From positions 124,001-188,000 of the forward strand of contig CAVWBD010000003.1 of the NCBI GenBank assembly GCA_963753105.1: DNA of 64,000 nucleotides. The letters are read 5' to 3'. This DNA is from SZUA-36 sp963753105 (lineage in GTDB: Bacteria > Pseudomonadota > Gammaproteobacteria > Xanthomonadales > SZUA-36). Positions 1 through 9,962 of this stretch are shown here, in pieces. Within the stretch, counting starts at the first letter, position 1, and every line of letters begins with the position of its first letter. The notes under the pieces were generated by a model that made no database searches, had not been told where the DNA came from, and was given only the letters and a program-made list of their open reading frames with translations. The translations under genes were made by a program, and so were the position numbers.

Positions 1-448
1 GACGATGCCGTAACCCACCCATACCAGTTCACTACGCGACAGACCGTTTTCTTCTTTAACCTGCGGACTGCCGAGCATCACCTCGGTGCCATAGGTGTAG
101 GAATGGACATTGCCTTCCAGGTCGGAGATCGACAGGGCCATGGCCGGGTCGGCTTCGATGGACACCAGTGGCACGGCTTGGCGGTAGCTGTCGCCAAACA
201 TCGGTTTCAGACCCATTTCCCGGAACTGGTGCTTCCAGGAAGTTCAGTGTCAGGCGCTCACCCTCCGACATCGGGGCGCGTCCACCGAACTCGTCGGATG
301 ACAGCGTGGAAATACGCTCCAGCAAACCGGCCTTATCCAGTTTCTGGATTGCAGCATCGGCATTATCAAAGGCATCGGCGCAAAGCGCTATCTGGCCGGT
401 CAGCATGAACGGGAGCAGGCAGCTTACCTGGAACAGACGTGTTTTCAT
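1..448 (-). CDS. M28-family metallopeptidase, N-terminal part, cut by window edge
   Basis: The start codon is at 448 on the minus strand and a signal peptide follows (hydrophobic stretch to about residue 22, ending ALCADA), so the product is exported. The next residues (KAGLLERISTLSSDEFGGRAP, a few of these are typical) resemble the N-terminus of secreted M28 aminopeptidases. The frame breaks near 237; removing one base restores FLEHQFREMGLKPMFGDSY and continues to the window edge as ELVWVGYGIV, a usual M28 segment just before the catalytic domain. The zinc-binding residues lie beyond the window, so activity cannot be judged. It sits 38 nt downstream of murB on the same strand and may be co-transcribed with it. 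The frameshift is probably a sequencing error. Confidence 0.7.
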
Positions 449-486
449 CGGGGGACTCCGTTGTTGTTATTCGTGGTTGTTGTTAA

Positions 487-1509
487 TTATGGGCCTACGA
501 TACGCGGTTCCGGCGACAGATCAATAGCAAATTTTTCCCGCACGGAATCACCGATGGCAGTGGCCAGTTCGAGTAATTCAATGCCGGTCGCATTATCGCG
601 GTTGACCAGCACCAGCGCGTGCTGTTTTGATACCGCGGCGCCGCCCAGGTTACGGCCTTTCCAACCGCATTGCTCGATCAGCCACGCGGCGCTAAGCTTG
701 GACAATCCATCGCCCGCCGGGTAGACCGGCATCCCGGTAAACTCCCCCTGCAGGGATTTTGCCAAATCATCACTGACCACCGGGTTCTTGAAAAAGCTGC
801 CGGCATTGCCGCTGATAGCGGGGTCAGGTAGTTTGCGGCGGCGCAGACGGATAACGGCTTCGCTGACCTGTTTTGCCGTGGGCCTGTTTACACCCATTGC
901 GTCGAGTTCTGAACGCAAGCCGGGATAGGCAAGTTTTGCTTCACAATGGCGTTGCAGACGCAAGCGGATACGCGTGATCAAATACCTGCCGGCATCGACA
1001 CCCTTGAAGCGGCTGTCGCGGTAGCCCAACTGGCAGTCATCGGCAGGGAAAAGACACCGGTTGCCATCGATAAGGTCCAGGGCTTCGACCGAGTCGAGAA
1101 CATCGGCCAATTCCACGCCGTAGGCACCGATATTCTGGATCGGCGCCGCGCCGCACAATCCGGGTATCAGGGATAGATTTTCCAGCCCGCTGAGGCCCTG
1201 TTTCAGACTCCATTCGACCAGCTGGTGCCAGTTTTCACCCGCACGGGCTTCCAGCACTGCCGTGCCGTCTGACCCGTCAACAATGCGCTTGCCGCTGATG
1301 CGGTTGAGCACGACGGTGCCATCGACATCCCCGGCAAACAGGATGTTGCTGCCGCCACCCAGGACCAGGTCACTCCCGGGATCAAAGCCTAAATCACCGC
1401 TAAAGACCTGCAGGTCAGCATCGCTTTCAAGCTCGAGTAAATGGCCCGCGCGGGCTTCGACGGCAAAGCTGTTGAGGTGTTTCAAAGAAGCGTTGTCGGA
1501 CCGCTTCAT
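487..1509 (-). CDS. murB: UDP-N-acetylenolpyruvoylglucosamine reductase MurB
   Basis: MurB is the cytoplasmic FAD enzyme that reduces UDP-GlcNAc-enolpyruvate to UDP-MurNAc in peptidoglycan synthesis. The 340-residue protein has the family length. Visible landmarks are the FAD-binding LGGGSNIL, the IQNIGAYGVEL motif, GYRDSRFK with the type I MurB tyrosine, GNAGSFFKNP carrying the catalytic serine, and the C-terminal EPRIVG glutamate. The segment before IQNIGAYG reads IPGLCGAAP where most relatives have a Thr-Val pair. The start ATG overlaps the pyrD stop by four bases (ATGA), so the two are translationally coupled. The reading frame is intact. Confidence 0.95.
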   Translation of the reverse strand: MKRSDNASLKHLNSFAVEARAGHLLELESDADLQVFSGDLGFDPGSDLVLGGGSNILFAGDVDGTVVLNRISGKRIVDGSDGTAVLEARAGENWHQLVEWSLKQGLSGLENLSLIPGLCGAAPIQNIGAYGVELADVLDSVEALDLIDGNRCLFPADDCQLGYRDSRFKGVDAGRYLITRIRLRLQRHCEAKLAYPGLRSELDAMGVNRPTAKQVSEAVIRLRRRKLPDPAISGNAGSFFKNPVVSDDLAKSLQGEFTGMPVYPAGDGLSKLSAAWLIEQCGWKGRNLGGAAVSKQHALVLVNRDNATGIELLELATAIGDSVREKFAIDLSPEPRIVGP

Positions 1510-2528
1510 ACGTGATCTTGATCCCTGATCGCCTTAAGACAATCACTGATCAGGTCAGGTCCCTTGTATACAAAACCGGTGTAAAACTGCACCAGGTCGG
1601 CACCCAGGCGGATTTTTTCAGCCGCGTCTTCACCCGATGTGATGCCGCCCGTACCGATCAGTGCGACTTCACCCGGTAGTGCATCGCGGAACCGGGCCAG
1701 CACGTGATTGGCCTGCTCCCTGACCGGTTCGCCACTGAGGCCACCGGCTTCATCCGCAAAACGCATACCCCTGACGGCCTCGCGGGATATCGTCGTATTG
1801 GTTGCGATCAGCCCGTCGAAGCTGTTTTGCACCACGGCATCCGCGATGCCCGGTATTTGTTGGTCCTCGAGGTCGGGTGCAACCTTGACGACCAGTGGCA
1901 CCAGCCTTTCGTGTTCATCGGTCAGTTCGGCACGCCGGCTGTTGAGTGAGCCCAGCAAATGGTTCAGTTGTTCCTCGTTCTGCAATTCCCGCAGGCCCTT
2001 GGTGTTGGGAGAGGAGATATTGACGGTGATGTAGTCTGCAAGCCCATAGACTTTCTCGAGGCACAACAAATAATCATCGACGGCCTTTTCGTTGGGTGTG
2101 TCAAAATTTTTACCGATGTTGATACCGAGGATGCCCTTGAACCGGCGCCTGGCAACCTGGCGTACCAGGTAATCCACGCCCTTGTTGTTGAATCCCAGCC
2201 GGTTGATCATCGCATTGGCTTCTTCGAGACGGAATACCCTTGGCCTGGGATTGCCCGGCTGGGGGCGTGGTGTGATGGTGCCGATCTCCAGGAACCCGAA
2301 ACCGACGCTACCGAGCGCATCGATATAGTCGCCATTCTTGTCCATGCCGGCTGCCAGGCCCACCGGGTTGCGGAATTCAAGCCCCATGACCGTTCGCGGT
2401 TGATTGATCGTTTTACACAGCACAGCCGTGGCGCCGACGTTGTGTCCAAGCTTCAGGCTTTCGAGCGCAAGACCATGCGCGGTTTCGGGGTCCGTCAGGA
2501 ACAACGCTTTTCGCAGCAGTGAATACAT
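1506..2528 (-). CDS. pyrD: Dihydroorotate dehydrogenase (quinone), class 2
   Basis: PyrD oxidises dihydroorotate to orotate in pyrimidine synthesis, passing electrons to membrane quinones. The 340-residue product starts MYSLLRKALF, the short amphipathic N-terminus that docks class 2 enzymes to the membrane. FMN and substrate motifs are seen in order: GLAAGMDKNGD, GTITPRPQPGNPRPR, INRLGFNN, then NISSPNTKGLRELQ with the catalytic serine, and IGTGGI near the end. A longer upstream in-frame start (to 2669) would add about 47 residues with no family counterpart, so 2528 was chosen. It is the first gene of the minus-strand unit pyrD-murB-M28. Confidence 0.95.
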   Translation of the reverse strand: MYSLLRKALFLTDPETAHGLALESLKLGHNVGATAVLCKTINQPRTVMGLEFRNPVGLAAGMDKNGDYIDALGSVGFGFLEIGTITPRPQPGNPRPRVFRLEEANAMINRLGFNNKGVDYLVRQVARRRFKGILGINIGKNFDTPNEKAVDDYLLCLEKVYGLADYITVNISSPNTKGLRELQNEEQLNHLLGSLNSRRAELTDEHERLVPLVVKVAPDLEDQQIPGIADAVVQNSFDGLIATNTTISREAVRGMRFADEAGGLSGEPVREQANHVLARFRDALPGEVALIGTGGITSGEDAAEKIRLGADLVQFYTGFVYKGPDLISDCLKAIRDQDHV

Positions 2529-2869
2529 GTCTGTTTTTGTGCCCGTTTGCCGATGATCAGGATTGGGCTTCATTATCGCATCGCCGGGGTGGGGATGTAC
2601 ACGCAGGGTCCGCAGCAGGCCACGCCTGGTCAGAAAACAGCAAAGGACGGTTGCGGTCACGGGAACCACTTCTTCGGAACGGGGTCATAGCGTGCGATGT
2701 GTGCCAAGTCGGTATTGAAATCAGTCGTGCTATGCTCAACTTTACAGGGTAAGGGCAAATGAGGGCGTCGCAGGTGGTCAGCATTGACCGTGACGATGGC
2801 TTGCCCGTGTCACCGGTGAATTTACAAACCCGGGTCGGACCGGTACAAACACGTGGAGTGCATGGCTCA
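2529..2869 (+). promoter_or_regulatory. Intergenic region with possible sigma-E-type promoter for rpoE
   Basis: This 341-nt gap separates the divergent pyrD and rpoE genes and holds no convincing gene. A GGAACC hexamer at 2662-2667 and a TCATA element at 2685-2689, 17 nt apart, resemble the -35 and -10 of sigma-E/AlgU promoters (GGAACTT and TCTGA/TCAAA). That would fit the usual self-activation of rpoE. The match is imperfect and was made by eye. No clear sigma-70 promoter was seen in either direction. Confidence 0.3.
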
Positions 2870-3466
2870 GTGAGCGAAGCCAAAGTTGATCAATTGCTGG
2901 TAGAGCGGGTCCAGAAGGGGGACAGGCATGCTTTCGACCTGCTGATTCAGAAGTATCAACACCGGATTGTCAGCCTGGTTTCAAGATACGTGTCCGATTC
3001 CTCGGAAGCGCAGGATGTCGCGCAGGAAGCATTCATCAAGGCCTACCGGGCGATTGGCAGGTTCAGGGGTGACAGTGCCTTTTATACCTGGCTATACCGG
3101 ATTGCCATCAATACGGCCAAGAACTGGATCGTTGCTAAAAGCCGCCGGCCGCCGGCCTCTGATATAGACGCCGTTGACGCTGAACAATATGGCATGAGCA
3201 ACAAGCTGCAGGAAACCGCCACACCCGAGAATGAAATGTTGCGGGAAGAGATCGAACGCACGGTGTATGACACCATTGCCGCTCTTCCCGAGGATTTACG
3301 CACCGCCATCATGCTGCGGGAAATGGATGGCATGAGTTACGAAGAAATAGCCGTTACCATGGAGTGCCCGATCGGTACGGTGCGTTCGAGAATTTTTCGG
3401 GCGCGGGAAGCCATTGACGAGAAACTAAAACCCCTTGTTGGTGGTCACATAGACAATGGGGAATAA
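2870..3466 (+). CDS. rpoE: ECF RNA polymerase sigma factor RpoE/AlgU
   Basis: This is the envelope-stress sigma factor that redirects RNA polymerase when outer-membrane folding fails. The N-terminus from the chosen GTG start reads SEAKVDQLLVERVQKGD, the usual RpoE/AlgU beginning. Region 2 contains the DVAQEAFIKAYRAI core and YTWLYRIAINTAKNW; region 4 has DLRTAIMLREMDGMSYEEIA followed by GTVRSRIFRAREAI, the helix-turn-helix for the -35 box. Reading upstream in frame to 2759 adds 37 residues without family support. The following genes rseA, rseB and mucD complete the standard regulatory module, so it is presumably held at the membrane by RseA. Confidence 0.95.
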   Translation: MSEAKVDQLLVERVQKGDRHAFDLLIQKYQHRIVSLVSRYVSDSSEAQDVAQEAFIKAYRAIGRFRGDSAFYTWLYRIAINTAKNWIVAKSRRPPASDIDAVDAEQYGMSNKLQETATPENEMLREEIERTVYDTIAALPEDLRTAIMLREMDGMSYEEIAVTMECPIGTVRSRIFRAREAIDEKLKPLVGGHIDNGE

Positions 3467-3511
3467 CAGACGGTATCCGGCACGGGTATCCGGCACAGGT
3501 ATAGAGAAGAA

Positions 3512-4156
3512 ATGAGTAAGGAATCTTTGGAGCATCTTTCCACCTTGATGGATGGTGAGCTGTCACGCGAAACCAGCCTCTTCATGACACGCAGGTTGTC
3601 ATCGGATGAGTCGCTGAGCGAAAAGTGGGAGCGTTATCACCTGATCCGAGACTGTATCCGCCAGCCGGGCAGCAAGCAGCTGGTTACCGGTCTGCGTACA
3701 CGCGTCAAGGCGTCACTGGATACAGAGGCCGTCCCACAGACCTCCGCGTGGAACAGGAGTCGCTGGTTGAAGCCGGTTTCAGGCCTGGCCATTGCGGCCA
3801 GTGTCGCGTTAATGGCCATCGTGGTCACGGCACCGCAGCAGGGTGTTGCCCCGGGTGTCGAAAACGGCACGATCGCAGACCAGGCGGATCAACCATTTGT
3901 CAGCCCCAATACGCTGCCCGTATCGCCGGTGTCACAGGCGGCCAGTTACGGCTCCAGCCCGCAGGCCAACAGCAACGCACTGAACGTTTACCTGTTACGC
4001 CATAACCAGATAGCGAAAACCGCCGGCCGGCAGGGTTTTGTCTCTTTTGTACCCATCGTCGCCAAGCCCGTTGAAGCAGATGCGGAGGAAGCTACCGTGG
4101 AAGAAGGTGCGGCAGAGCAGGCTGCCAACGTGGCGGAGACTGCAGAAAAGCAATGA
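3512..4156 (+). CDS. rseA: Sigma-E anti-sigma factor RseA (MucA)
   Basis: RseA is the single-pass inner-membrane protein that binds RpoE and releases it after regulated proteolysis. Residues 1-50 (SLEHLSTLMDGELS, then WERYHLIRDCIR) match the anti-sigma domain, and a hydrophobic segment at about residues 86-108 is the membrane anchor. The periplasmic part is rich in Ala, Gln and Ser and ends in an acidic Glu/Ala tail. The length of 214 residues is usual. It begins 45 nt after rpoE and its stop overlaps rseB by four bases, indicating coupled translation. Confidence 0.9.
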   Translation: MSKESLEHLSTLMDGELSRETSLFMTRRLSSDESLSEKWERYHLIRDCIRQPGSKQLVTGLRTRVKASLDTEAVPQTSAWNRSRWLKPVSGLAIAASVALMAIVVTAPQQGVAPGVENGTIADQADQPFVSPNTLPVSPVSQAASYGSSPQANSNALNVYLLRHNQIAKTAGRQGFVSFVPIVAKPVEADAEEATVEEGAAEQAANVAETAEKQ

Positions 4157-5133
4157 TACCCGTGCGGCGCCGAGCTCTATTGCTGCTGGTTCTGACCAGC
4201 TTTAGCACACTGGCGATCGCCGGCAGTTCCACCGAGGCTCGCGAGTGGCTGGAACGCATGGTCGAGGCCATGCAGCAGATGACCTACCAGGGCACCTTTG
4301 TCTATGTACGTGGCGGTGATGTCGAGACCATGCGCATCACGCACCTGGTGGATGAGTCCGGCATCCGTGAGCGATTGTATTCGGTCAGCGGGCCGCACCG
4401 CGAGGTCGTCAGGGACCGCAAGGGCGTCCGCTGTGTGCTGGAAGACTCGGCGTCAGTGGTGGAAGACCAGGCACTGGCGAATTCCTACTTCCCGGAGCTG
4501 CCTTTGTCTGTCATCGACAGCCAGGACAGTGGTTACCGCCTCGAAACGGGTGGACTGGCGAGGATCGCCGGTCACAGCGCACGCCGTGTCAGTATTTCAC
4601 CGGCAGACAGTTTCCGCTATGGCTATGATTTCTGGCTGGAACAGCAGACCGGCCTGTTATTGAAGTGGGTATTGCTGGACTCAGGACGCAAACCGCTGGC
4701 CAAGCTGATGTTTACCGATTTTTCCATCGGACCGGAAATCAACCTGGACGAAATCGAATCGGGTTCAAAAGAACAGGATTTTGTGAAAATGAAGACCATG
4801 AGCCCGGAAAAGGCGGTGGTGGCCGAGAGCACCCCACGTTGGCAACCAGCCAGCTTGCCGCCAGGCTTTCAATTGGCTGCGCATAACCATAAATCCGGAA
4901 CGGACGGGGTCTATGAGCACATGGTTTACAGCGATGGGCTGACAGCAGTATCGGTTTATGTCGAAGACAAAGGCAAGGGAATGCCCGTAAAACCCGGCGT
5001 GAGCCGCCTGGGTACCAATTATGCCTTTGTCCGGGACCAGGGTGGCTTGCGGATTACCGTTATCGGGGAAGTACCCGTGGTCACCGTGAAATCCATTGCC
5101 AACGAGATGGCGTTGTCCGTTGCAGCCGATTGA
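4153..5133 (+). CDS. rseB: Sigma-E regulatory protein RseB (MucB)
   Basis: RseB is the periplasmic protein that shields RseA from DegS cleavage until it senses mislocalised lipopolysaccharide or lipoproteins. A signal peptide (residues 1-23, Arg-rich start, then a Leu-rich core ending AIAG) precedes the MucB/RseB fold, seen as MTYQGTFVYVRGGDVETMRI and later GYDFWLEQQTGLLLKW. The C-terminal MucB domain runs to the end (GTNYAFVRDQGGLRITVIGEVP). At 326 residues it is of normal length. It overlaps rseA by ATGA and lies 72 nt before mucD. Confidence 0.92.
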   Translation: MIPVRRRALLLLVLTSFSTLAIAGSSTEAREWLERMVEAMQQMTYQGTFVYVRGGDVETMRITHLVDESGIRERLYSVSGPHREVVRDRKGVRCVLEDSASVVEDQALANSYFPELPLSVIDSQDSGYRLETGGLARIAGHSARRVSISPADSFRYGYDFWLEQQTGLLLKWVLLDSGRKPLAKLMFTDFSIGPEINLDEIESGSKEQDFVKMKTMSPEKAVVAESTPRWQPASLPPGFQLAAHNHKSGTDGVYEHMVYSDGLTAVSVYVEDKGKGMPVKPGVSRLGTNYAFVRDQGGLRITVIGEVPVVTVKSIANEMALSVAAD

Positions 5134-5205
5134 CGGGTTTACACCCGGTCGTAATCGGGAAATGCGCCAGAAGGTTTATTTTTGTATTTATTTCGGAGTG
5201 AAATG

Positions 5206-6661
5206 ATGAAACAGGGAATTACAGTGCGCTTCCTGGCACTGATGATGCTTTTTATGAGTTTGCCACTTGCGGCCAGGGTCACTGGCCTGCCTGATTTTAC
5301 CGAGTTGGTGGAAAAGGCTGCGCCTGCCGTGGTCAATATCCGTGTGACCCAGTTTGGCAATCCAAACCCGCAGGCACAGGACCGGACTGGCCGCCAACGT
5401 GGCGAGCGTGGTGAGAACCATCCGGAAATGCCGGAAATACCCGAGTTTTTCAGGCGTTATTTCGATATTCCAGACGGACAAATGCCCCGGCGGCCTGACC
5501 GTACCGGTGCAGGTTCCGGTTTCATCTACAGCGCGGATGGCTACATCCTGACCAACCACCACGTCGTCGAGGATGCGGACGAGATCATCGTACGCATGGC
5601 TGACCGTCACGAATTCGTGGCCGAGCTGATCGGTTCGGACGAAGCCAGCGATATCGCGGTGTTGAAGATCGCAGCCGAAAACCCGTTGCCATACCTGCAT
5701 CTTGGTGAATCAGAGTCGCTGAAAGCAGGTCAATGGGTGGCCGCAATCGGTTCCCCGTTCAACTTTGAGCAGAGTGTCACCGCGGGTATCGTCAGCGCCA
5801 AGGGGCGCACGAATCGTGCACAGCAATACGTACCTTTCATTCAGACCGATGTTGCGATCAACCGCGGCAACTCCGGTGGACCCTTACTCAACATGGAAGG
5901 GGAGGTCGTCGGTATCAACTCCTGGATCTTGAGCTCAAGTGGCGGTTATATCGGCCTGTCGTTTTCCATACCGGTCGAAGTGGCGGCCAGCACCGCGAAG
6001 CAATTGCGTGAAACCGGCAAGGTTGAACGTGGTTTGCTGGGCGTGGTCGTTGGTGCCGTCACCCGTGAAATGGCGGAGGCGCTGGACCTAGAACGGCCCG
6101 TCGGCGCACTGGTCAATGATGTGAGCGAAGATGGTTCTGCCGAACGTGCCGGTATCGTGCCGGGTGATGTCATCCTGGAGTTCAATGGCCAGGAAATCGA
6201 GACCTGGAATGACTTGCCTCCATTGGTGGGCGCCAACCCGCCGGGTACCGAGGCCACCGTGCTGGTTAGCCGTGACGGCGAGGAGAAGAACCTTCGACGT
6301 GACGCTGGACGCGCTGGAAGGTGACGATGACCAGGCAGTAGCCGGCGGTGATGAAGGCACCCAGAATAGCAATGTCCTTGGCCTGGTGGTTGAAGCGATC
6401 AGCAGCGAACGGCGGCGTGAACTGGGTGATCCTGAAGGTGGCGTTGTCATTGCCGATATCGAGAGTGACGAGGCATGGCGCGCCGGTTTGCGTCCGGGTG
6501 ACGTCATCCTGATGATCAATAACCGAGCAGTCGAGGGCATGGATGATTTCGCAGCCCTGGTTGAGGGTATTGAACCGAACCGCGCGGTGGCATTGCGTAT
6601 CTGGCGCAACGGTACGGCAAATTTCGTTGCCTACACACCACGTGTGAAGGAAGAAGAATAG
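5206..6661 (+). CDS. mucD: Periplasmic serine endoprotease DegP/MucD (one frameshift)
   Basis: This is an HtrA-family periplasmic protease and chaperone that clears misfolded envelope proteins, in the operon position of mucD. A signal peptide precedes the trypsin-like domain, which shows the triad in NHHVV (His), ASDIAVLK (Asp) and GNSGGPL (Ser); two PDZ domains follow. The frame breaks near 6291, where one extra base in AACCTTCG interrupts PDZ1/PDZ2; removing it gives KNFDVTLDALEGD and restores the protein to 6661. Two ATGs are adjacent; 5206 was preferred because it lies 7 nt from the GGAG at 5195. With the correction the protein is about 485 residues, normal for the family. Confidence 0.9.
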
Positions 6662-6735
6662 CCGTGAAGTCCTGGGTGACCAGACCGACAAGATAAACAA
6701 CCGGTAATTATCCTATTTATGGGGCAAGACTCAGT

Positions 6736-6790
6736 TATAATCACGGGTTAAGGACGAGGAGGCCATTCGTTGCAATCAACGAGTGGCCTT
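6736..6790 (+). promoter_or_regulatory. Promoter -10 element and leader hairpin upstream of lepA
   Basis: A perfect TATAAT lies at 6736-6741; the -35 is weak (TATTTA at 6714-6719, 16-nt spacing). A strong hairpin follows at 6760-6789: arm AGGCCATTCGTTG, four-base loop CAAT, arm CAACGAGTGGCCT, with one mismatch. The transcript would carry this stem close to its 5' end, about 70 nt before the lepA start. Only a short T run follows, so it is a weak candidate terminator; it may be a leader stem or mark the end of the mucD unit. Confidence 0.4.
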
Positions 6791-6859
6791 TGAGTGTTAA
6801 GTATTTGGCAATACACCGGCTTAGCCCGCATATTGCACCAGCCGGGACTGAAGCATCAG

Positions 6860-8663
6860 ATGGATCAAAAATACATCCGTAATTTTTCCATTATTGCCCA
6901 TGTTGATCATGGCAAGTCGACGCTGGCCGACCGTTTTATACAGCTTTGCGATGGATTGACCGAACGTGAAATGTCAGAGCAGGTACTCGATACGATGGAT
7001 ATCGAGCGCGAACGGGGTATTACGATCAAGGCCCAGAGTGTAACGCTGGACTACAAGGCAGAGGATGGCCAGGTCTATCATCTGAATTTCATTGACACGC
7101 CCGGTCATGTCGATTTCTCCTACGAGGTTTCACGCTCGCTGGCCGCCTGTGAAGGCGCCCTGCTGGTGGTGGACGCCGCCCAGGGTGTTGAAGCACAGAG
7201 CGTGGCCAATTGCTACACGGCGGTTGAGCTCGGCCTGGAAGTCATACCGGTACTGAACAAGATCGACCTGCCTTCGGCGGATCCGGACAGGGTCAAGCAG
7301 GAAATCGAGGACATCATCGGTATCGAGGCCCAGGATGCGCTGGAAGTCAGCGCCAAGACGGGCATCGGTGTTGCCGAGGTGTTAGAGCGACTGATCCGGG
7401 ATGTTCCCAGGCCGGTTGGTGATGAACTGGCTCCGCTCAAAGCGCTGATCATCGATTCGTGGTTCGATAATTACCTGGGTGTCGTGTCGTTGATACGCGT
7501 GGTTGAGGGTAGCGTGCGTACCAAGGACAAGATAAAGCTCATGTCGTCGGGTGACGAACGCCAAGTGGACCAGGTCGGTGTATTCACCCCCAAGCGTGAA
7601 TTGCGCGACACGCTGTCAGCCGGGGAGGTGGGCTTCCTGGTGGCAGGAATCAAGAACATTCATGGTGCGCCGGTGGGTGATACGATCACGCTGGCCAGGA
7701 CACCCGCAGATAAACCGTTGCCGGGTTTTGCGACCATGCAGCCCCGGGTCTTTGCCGGCCTGTTCCCAAGTGAAGCCGATGATTACCCGGACTTGCGTGA
7801 AGCGCTCGAAAAACTGCAGTTGAATGACGCGGCCCTGCACTTTGAACCTGAAACATCAGAGGCGCTCGGTTTTGGGTTTCGATGCGGATTTCTCGGTCTT
7901 TTGCACATGGAAATCGTGCAGGAGCGCCTGGAGAGGGAATACGATGTCGACCTGGTGACCACCTCGCCGACCGTGGTATACGAGGTCGAGCTGACCTAGT
8001 GGTGAGGTGCTGACACTTGAGAATCCGGCCAAGATGCCAGCAATCAACAAGATTTCCGAGGTGCGCGAACCCATCATCCAGGCCGATATCCTCGTACCGC
8101 AGGACTATGTCGGGGCCGTGATCGGTCTGTGCGAGGAAAAACGCGGGCGCCAGATCGGTCTGCACTACCTGGGCGGGCAGGTTTCGATACAGTATGAATT
8201 GCCCCTGTCAGAGGTCGTGCTGGACTTTTTTGACCGCTTGAAATCGGCCAGCAGGGGGTATGCATCCTTCGACTATCACTTCCTGCGCTTCAACGAGGGC
8301 CCCTTTGTCCGGGTCGATGTTTTGATCAACGGTGACCGGGTGGATGCACTTTCCCAGATCATGCACCAGGATCATGCACGGCGGCGTGGTCACCAATTGG
8401 CCGTGAGCATGAAAGAATTGATCCCGCGGCAGATGTTCGATGTGGCGATCCAGGCATCGATCGGCGCGCAGGTCATCGCGAGGACCAACGTCAAGGCACT
8501 ACGCAAGAACGTGACCGCAAAATGTTACGGTGGCGACGTGACACGAAAACGCAAATTGCTGGAAAAACAGAAAGCCGGCAAGAAGCGGATGAAGCAGGTT
8601 GGCAGTGTCCAAATACCCCAGGAAGCCTTCCTGGCCGTGTTACAGCAGGACAACAAGAAATAG
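6860..8663 (+). CDS. lepA: Translation elongation factor 4 LepA (one frameshift)
   Basis: LepA/EF4 is the ribosomal GTPase that back-translocates or remodels stalled ribosomes. The G domain begins MDQKYIRNFSIIAHVDHGKSTL and shows DTPGHVDF and NKIDLP; the EF4-specific C-terminal domain includes GDVTRKRKLLEKQKAGKKRMK. The frame is broken near 7998 by one extra T in CTGACCTAGTGG; removing it gives ELTSGEVLTLENPAKMP, the expected continuation. The corrected length of about 600 residues is that of the family. An upstream in-frame start at 6794 adds residues with no LepA counterpart. lepB follows after 12 nt, as in many gammaproteobacteria. Confidence 0.93.
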
Positions 8664-8675
8664 GATAGAAATCCG

Positions 8676-9478
8676 ATGAATATTGATTTTGCATTCGTGC
8701 TCGTCGTACTGACCTCGGTCACCGGCTTTGTCTGGCTGGTTGACAGTGTGCTGTTCAGGCAGAGACGCATGGATCGTTCGGTCCAACAGCGTGTTGAACC
8801 GCAACGCGAACCTGTGATCGTGGAGTATTCCCGTTCCCTGTTCCCGGTTTTGCTGATCGTGCTGTTGTTCCGCTCGTTTCTGTTTGAACCGTTCAAAATC
8901 CCTTCCGGCTCGATGATACCCACTCTGCTGGTGGGCGATTTCATCGTAGTCAACAAGTTTTCCTACGGGATTCGCTTGCCGGTACTGAATAAAAAGATCA
9001 TCAGCATCGGGTGAACCCGAACGCGGCGATGTCGTGGTTTTCCGCTACCCGGTTGACCCGGGTGTAAACTTCATCAAGCGTGCGGTCGGTTTACCAGGCG
9101 ACACGATCGTTTACCGTGACAAGCAGCTTTTTGTAAACGGGGAAGAGGTACCGCTCGAGCGAAGCGGGGCGTTTTGCCAGTGATGACGTCAAGTGCTCCA
9201 CACCCGCCGCCGATGCGAACCTGTCTGATGAGCAATTGGGCGATGCGAACCACAAGGTCCTGCTGCACCAGCACAGTCGCGGCCGTGATGGCCAGTGGAT
9301 CGTTCCGCAGGGCCATTATTTCATGATGGGTGATAACCGTGACCGCAGCAACGACAGCCGCGAATGGGGCTTTGTGCCGGAAGAGAACCTGTTGGGCCGG
9401 GCCGTTGGCATATGGCTGAATTTCGATTTTGCGAAAGGTTGTGCGGATTTATCACGTGTCGGAAATGGCATACACTAG
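8676..9478 (+). CDS. lepB: Signal peptidase I LepB (two frameshifts)
   Basis: LepB is the inner-membrane serine/lysine protease that removes signal peptides of secreted proteins. Two N-terminal membrane segments (about residues 4-22 and 56-72) flank a cytoplasmic loop; PSGSMIPTLLVGDFI carries the catalytic serine and FIKRAVGLPGD the catalytic lysine. The C-terminal box GHYFMMGDNRDRSNDSREWG is intact. One extra G near 9010 and one extra T in the run near 9172 shift the frame; removing them gives a continuous protein of about 266 residues. Both breaks are in homopolymers, which points to sequencing error, since the gene is essential. Confidence 0.92.
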
Positions 9479-9555
9479 GTTGGGTTTGCAAAGTGTTAAC
9501 AGGTCCCAAGACGCGTTATAGTGTGGTCAAAGACATGGTTGAAAGGAGGCAGGCT

Positions 9556-9930
9556 ATGAAGGTTCGTAGAAAACAGGGGGGCTTGACCCTGATCGGTTTC
9601 ATGATTGTGCTGTCGATAGTCATATTCGTGGCCTTCATCGGTATGAAAATCGTACCCATATACATGGAATATTACTCGGTGGTCAGCGCCATGAACGGAG
9701 TGGCTTCCGAGCGCGGCAGCGCCAACCTTTCGCCGTTCGATGTCCGTGTCAGGATTCATAACCGGCTCTATGTTAGCAACACAAACTATAGCGTCAAAGA
9801 CAACAATATCAGGCTGGCCCGCACCAGCAATGGTGTCCACCTGCGTATTGCCTACGAAGTGCGTAAACCGGTGATCGGTAACCTAGACGTGGTCGCCAAG
9901 TTTGACCGTACGGTCCAGTTGGCGAACTGA
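9556..9930 (+). CDS. DUF4845 single-pass membrane protein
   Basis: A 124-residue protein of unknown function that is commonly found between lepB and rnc in gammaproteobacteria. It starts with a basic segment (MKVRRKQGG), then a pilin-like hydrophobic stretch at about residues 9-33 (LTLIGFMIVLSIVIFVAF), and a periplasmic domain of about 90 residues with PFDVRVRIHNRL. The start was fixed by a near-perfect Shine-Dalgarno (AAAGGAGG at 9542-9549). The N-terminus resembles type IV pilin-like signals but lacks a clear GFTLIE motif. The frame is intact. Confidence 0.8.
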   Translation: MKVRRKQGGLTLIGFMIVLSIVIFVAFIGMKIVPIYMEYYSVVSAMNGVASERGSANLSPFDVRVRIHNRLYVSNTNYSVKDNNIRLARTSNGVHLRIAYEVRKPVIGNLDVVAKFDRTVQLAN

Positions 9931-9962
9931 GACCGGACCAGGTCTGTTCACCCCGTCATAAA

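Noticed and set aside
7980..8010. lepA as two genes or a pseudogene
   Set aside because: Removal of one T joins a perfectly conserved EF4 sequence; the same kind of break is present in many essential genes of the window.
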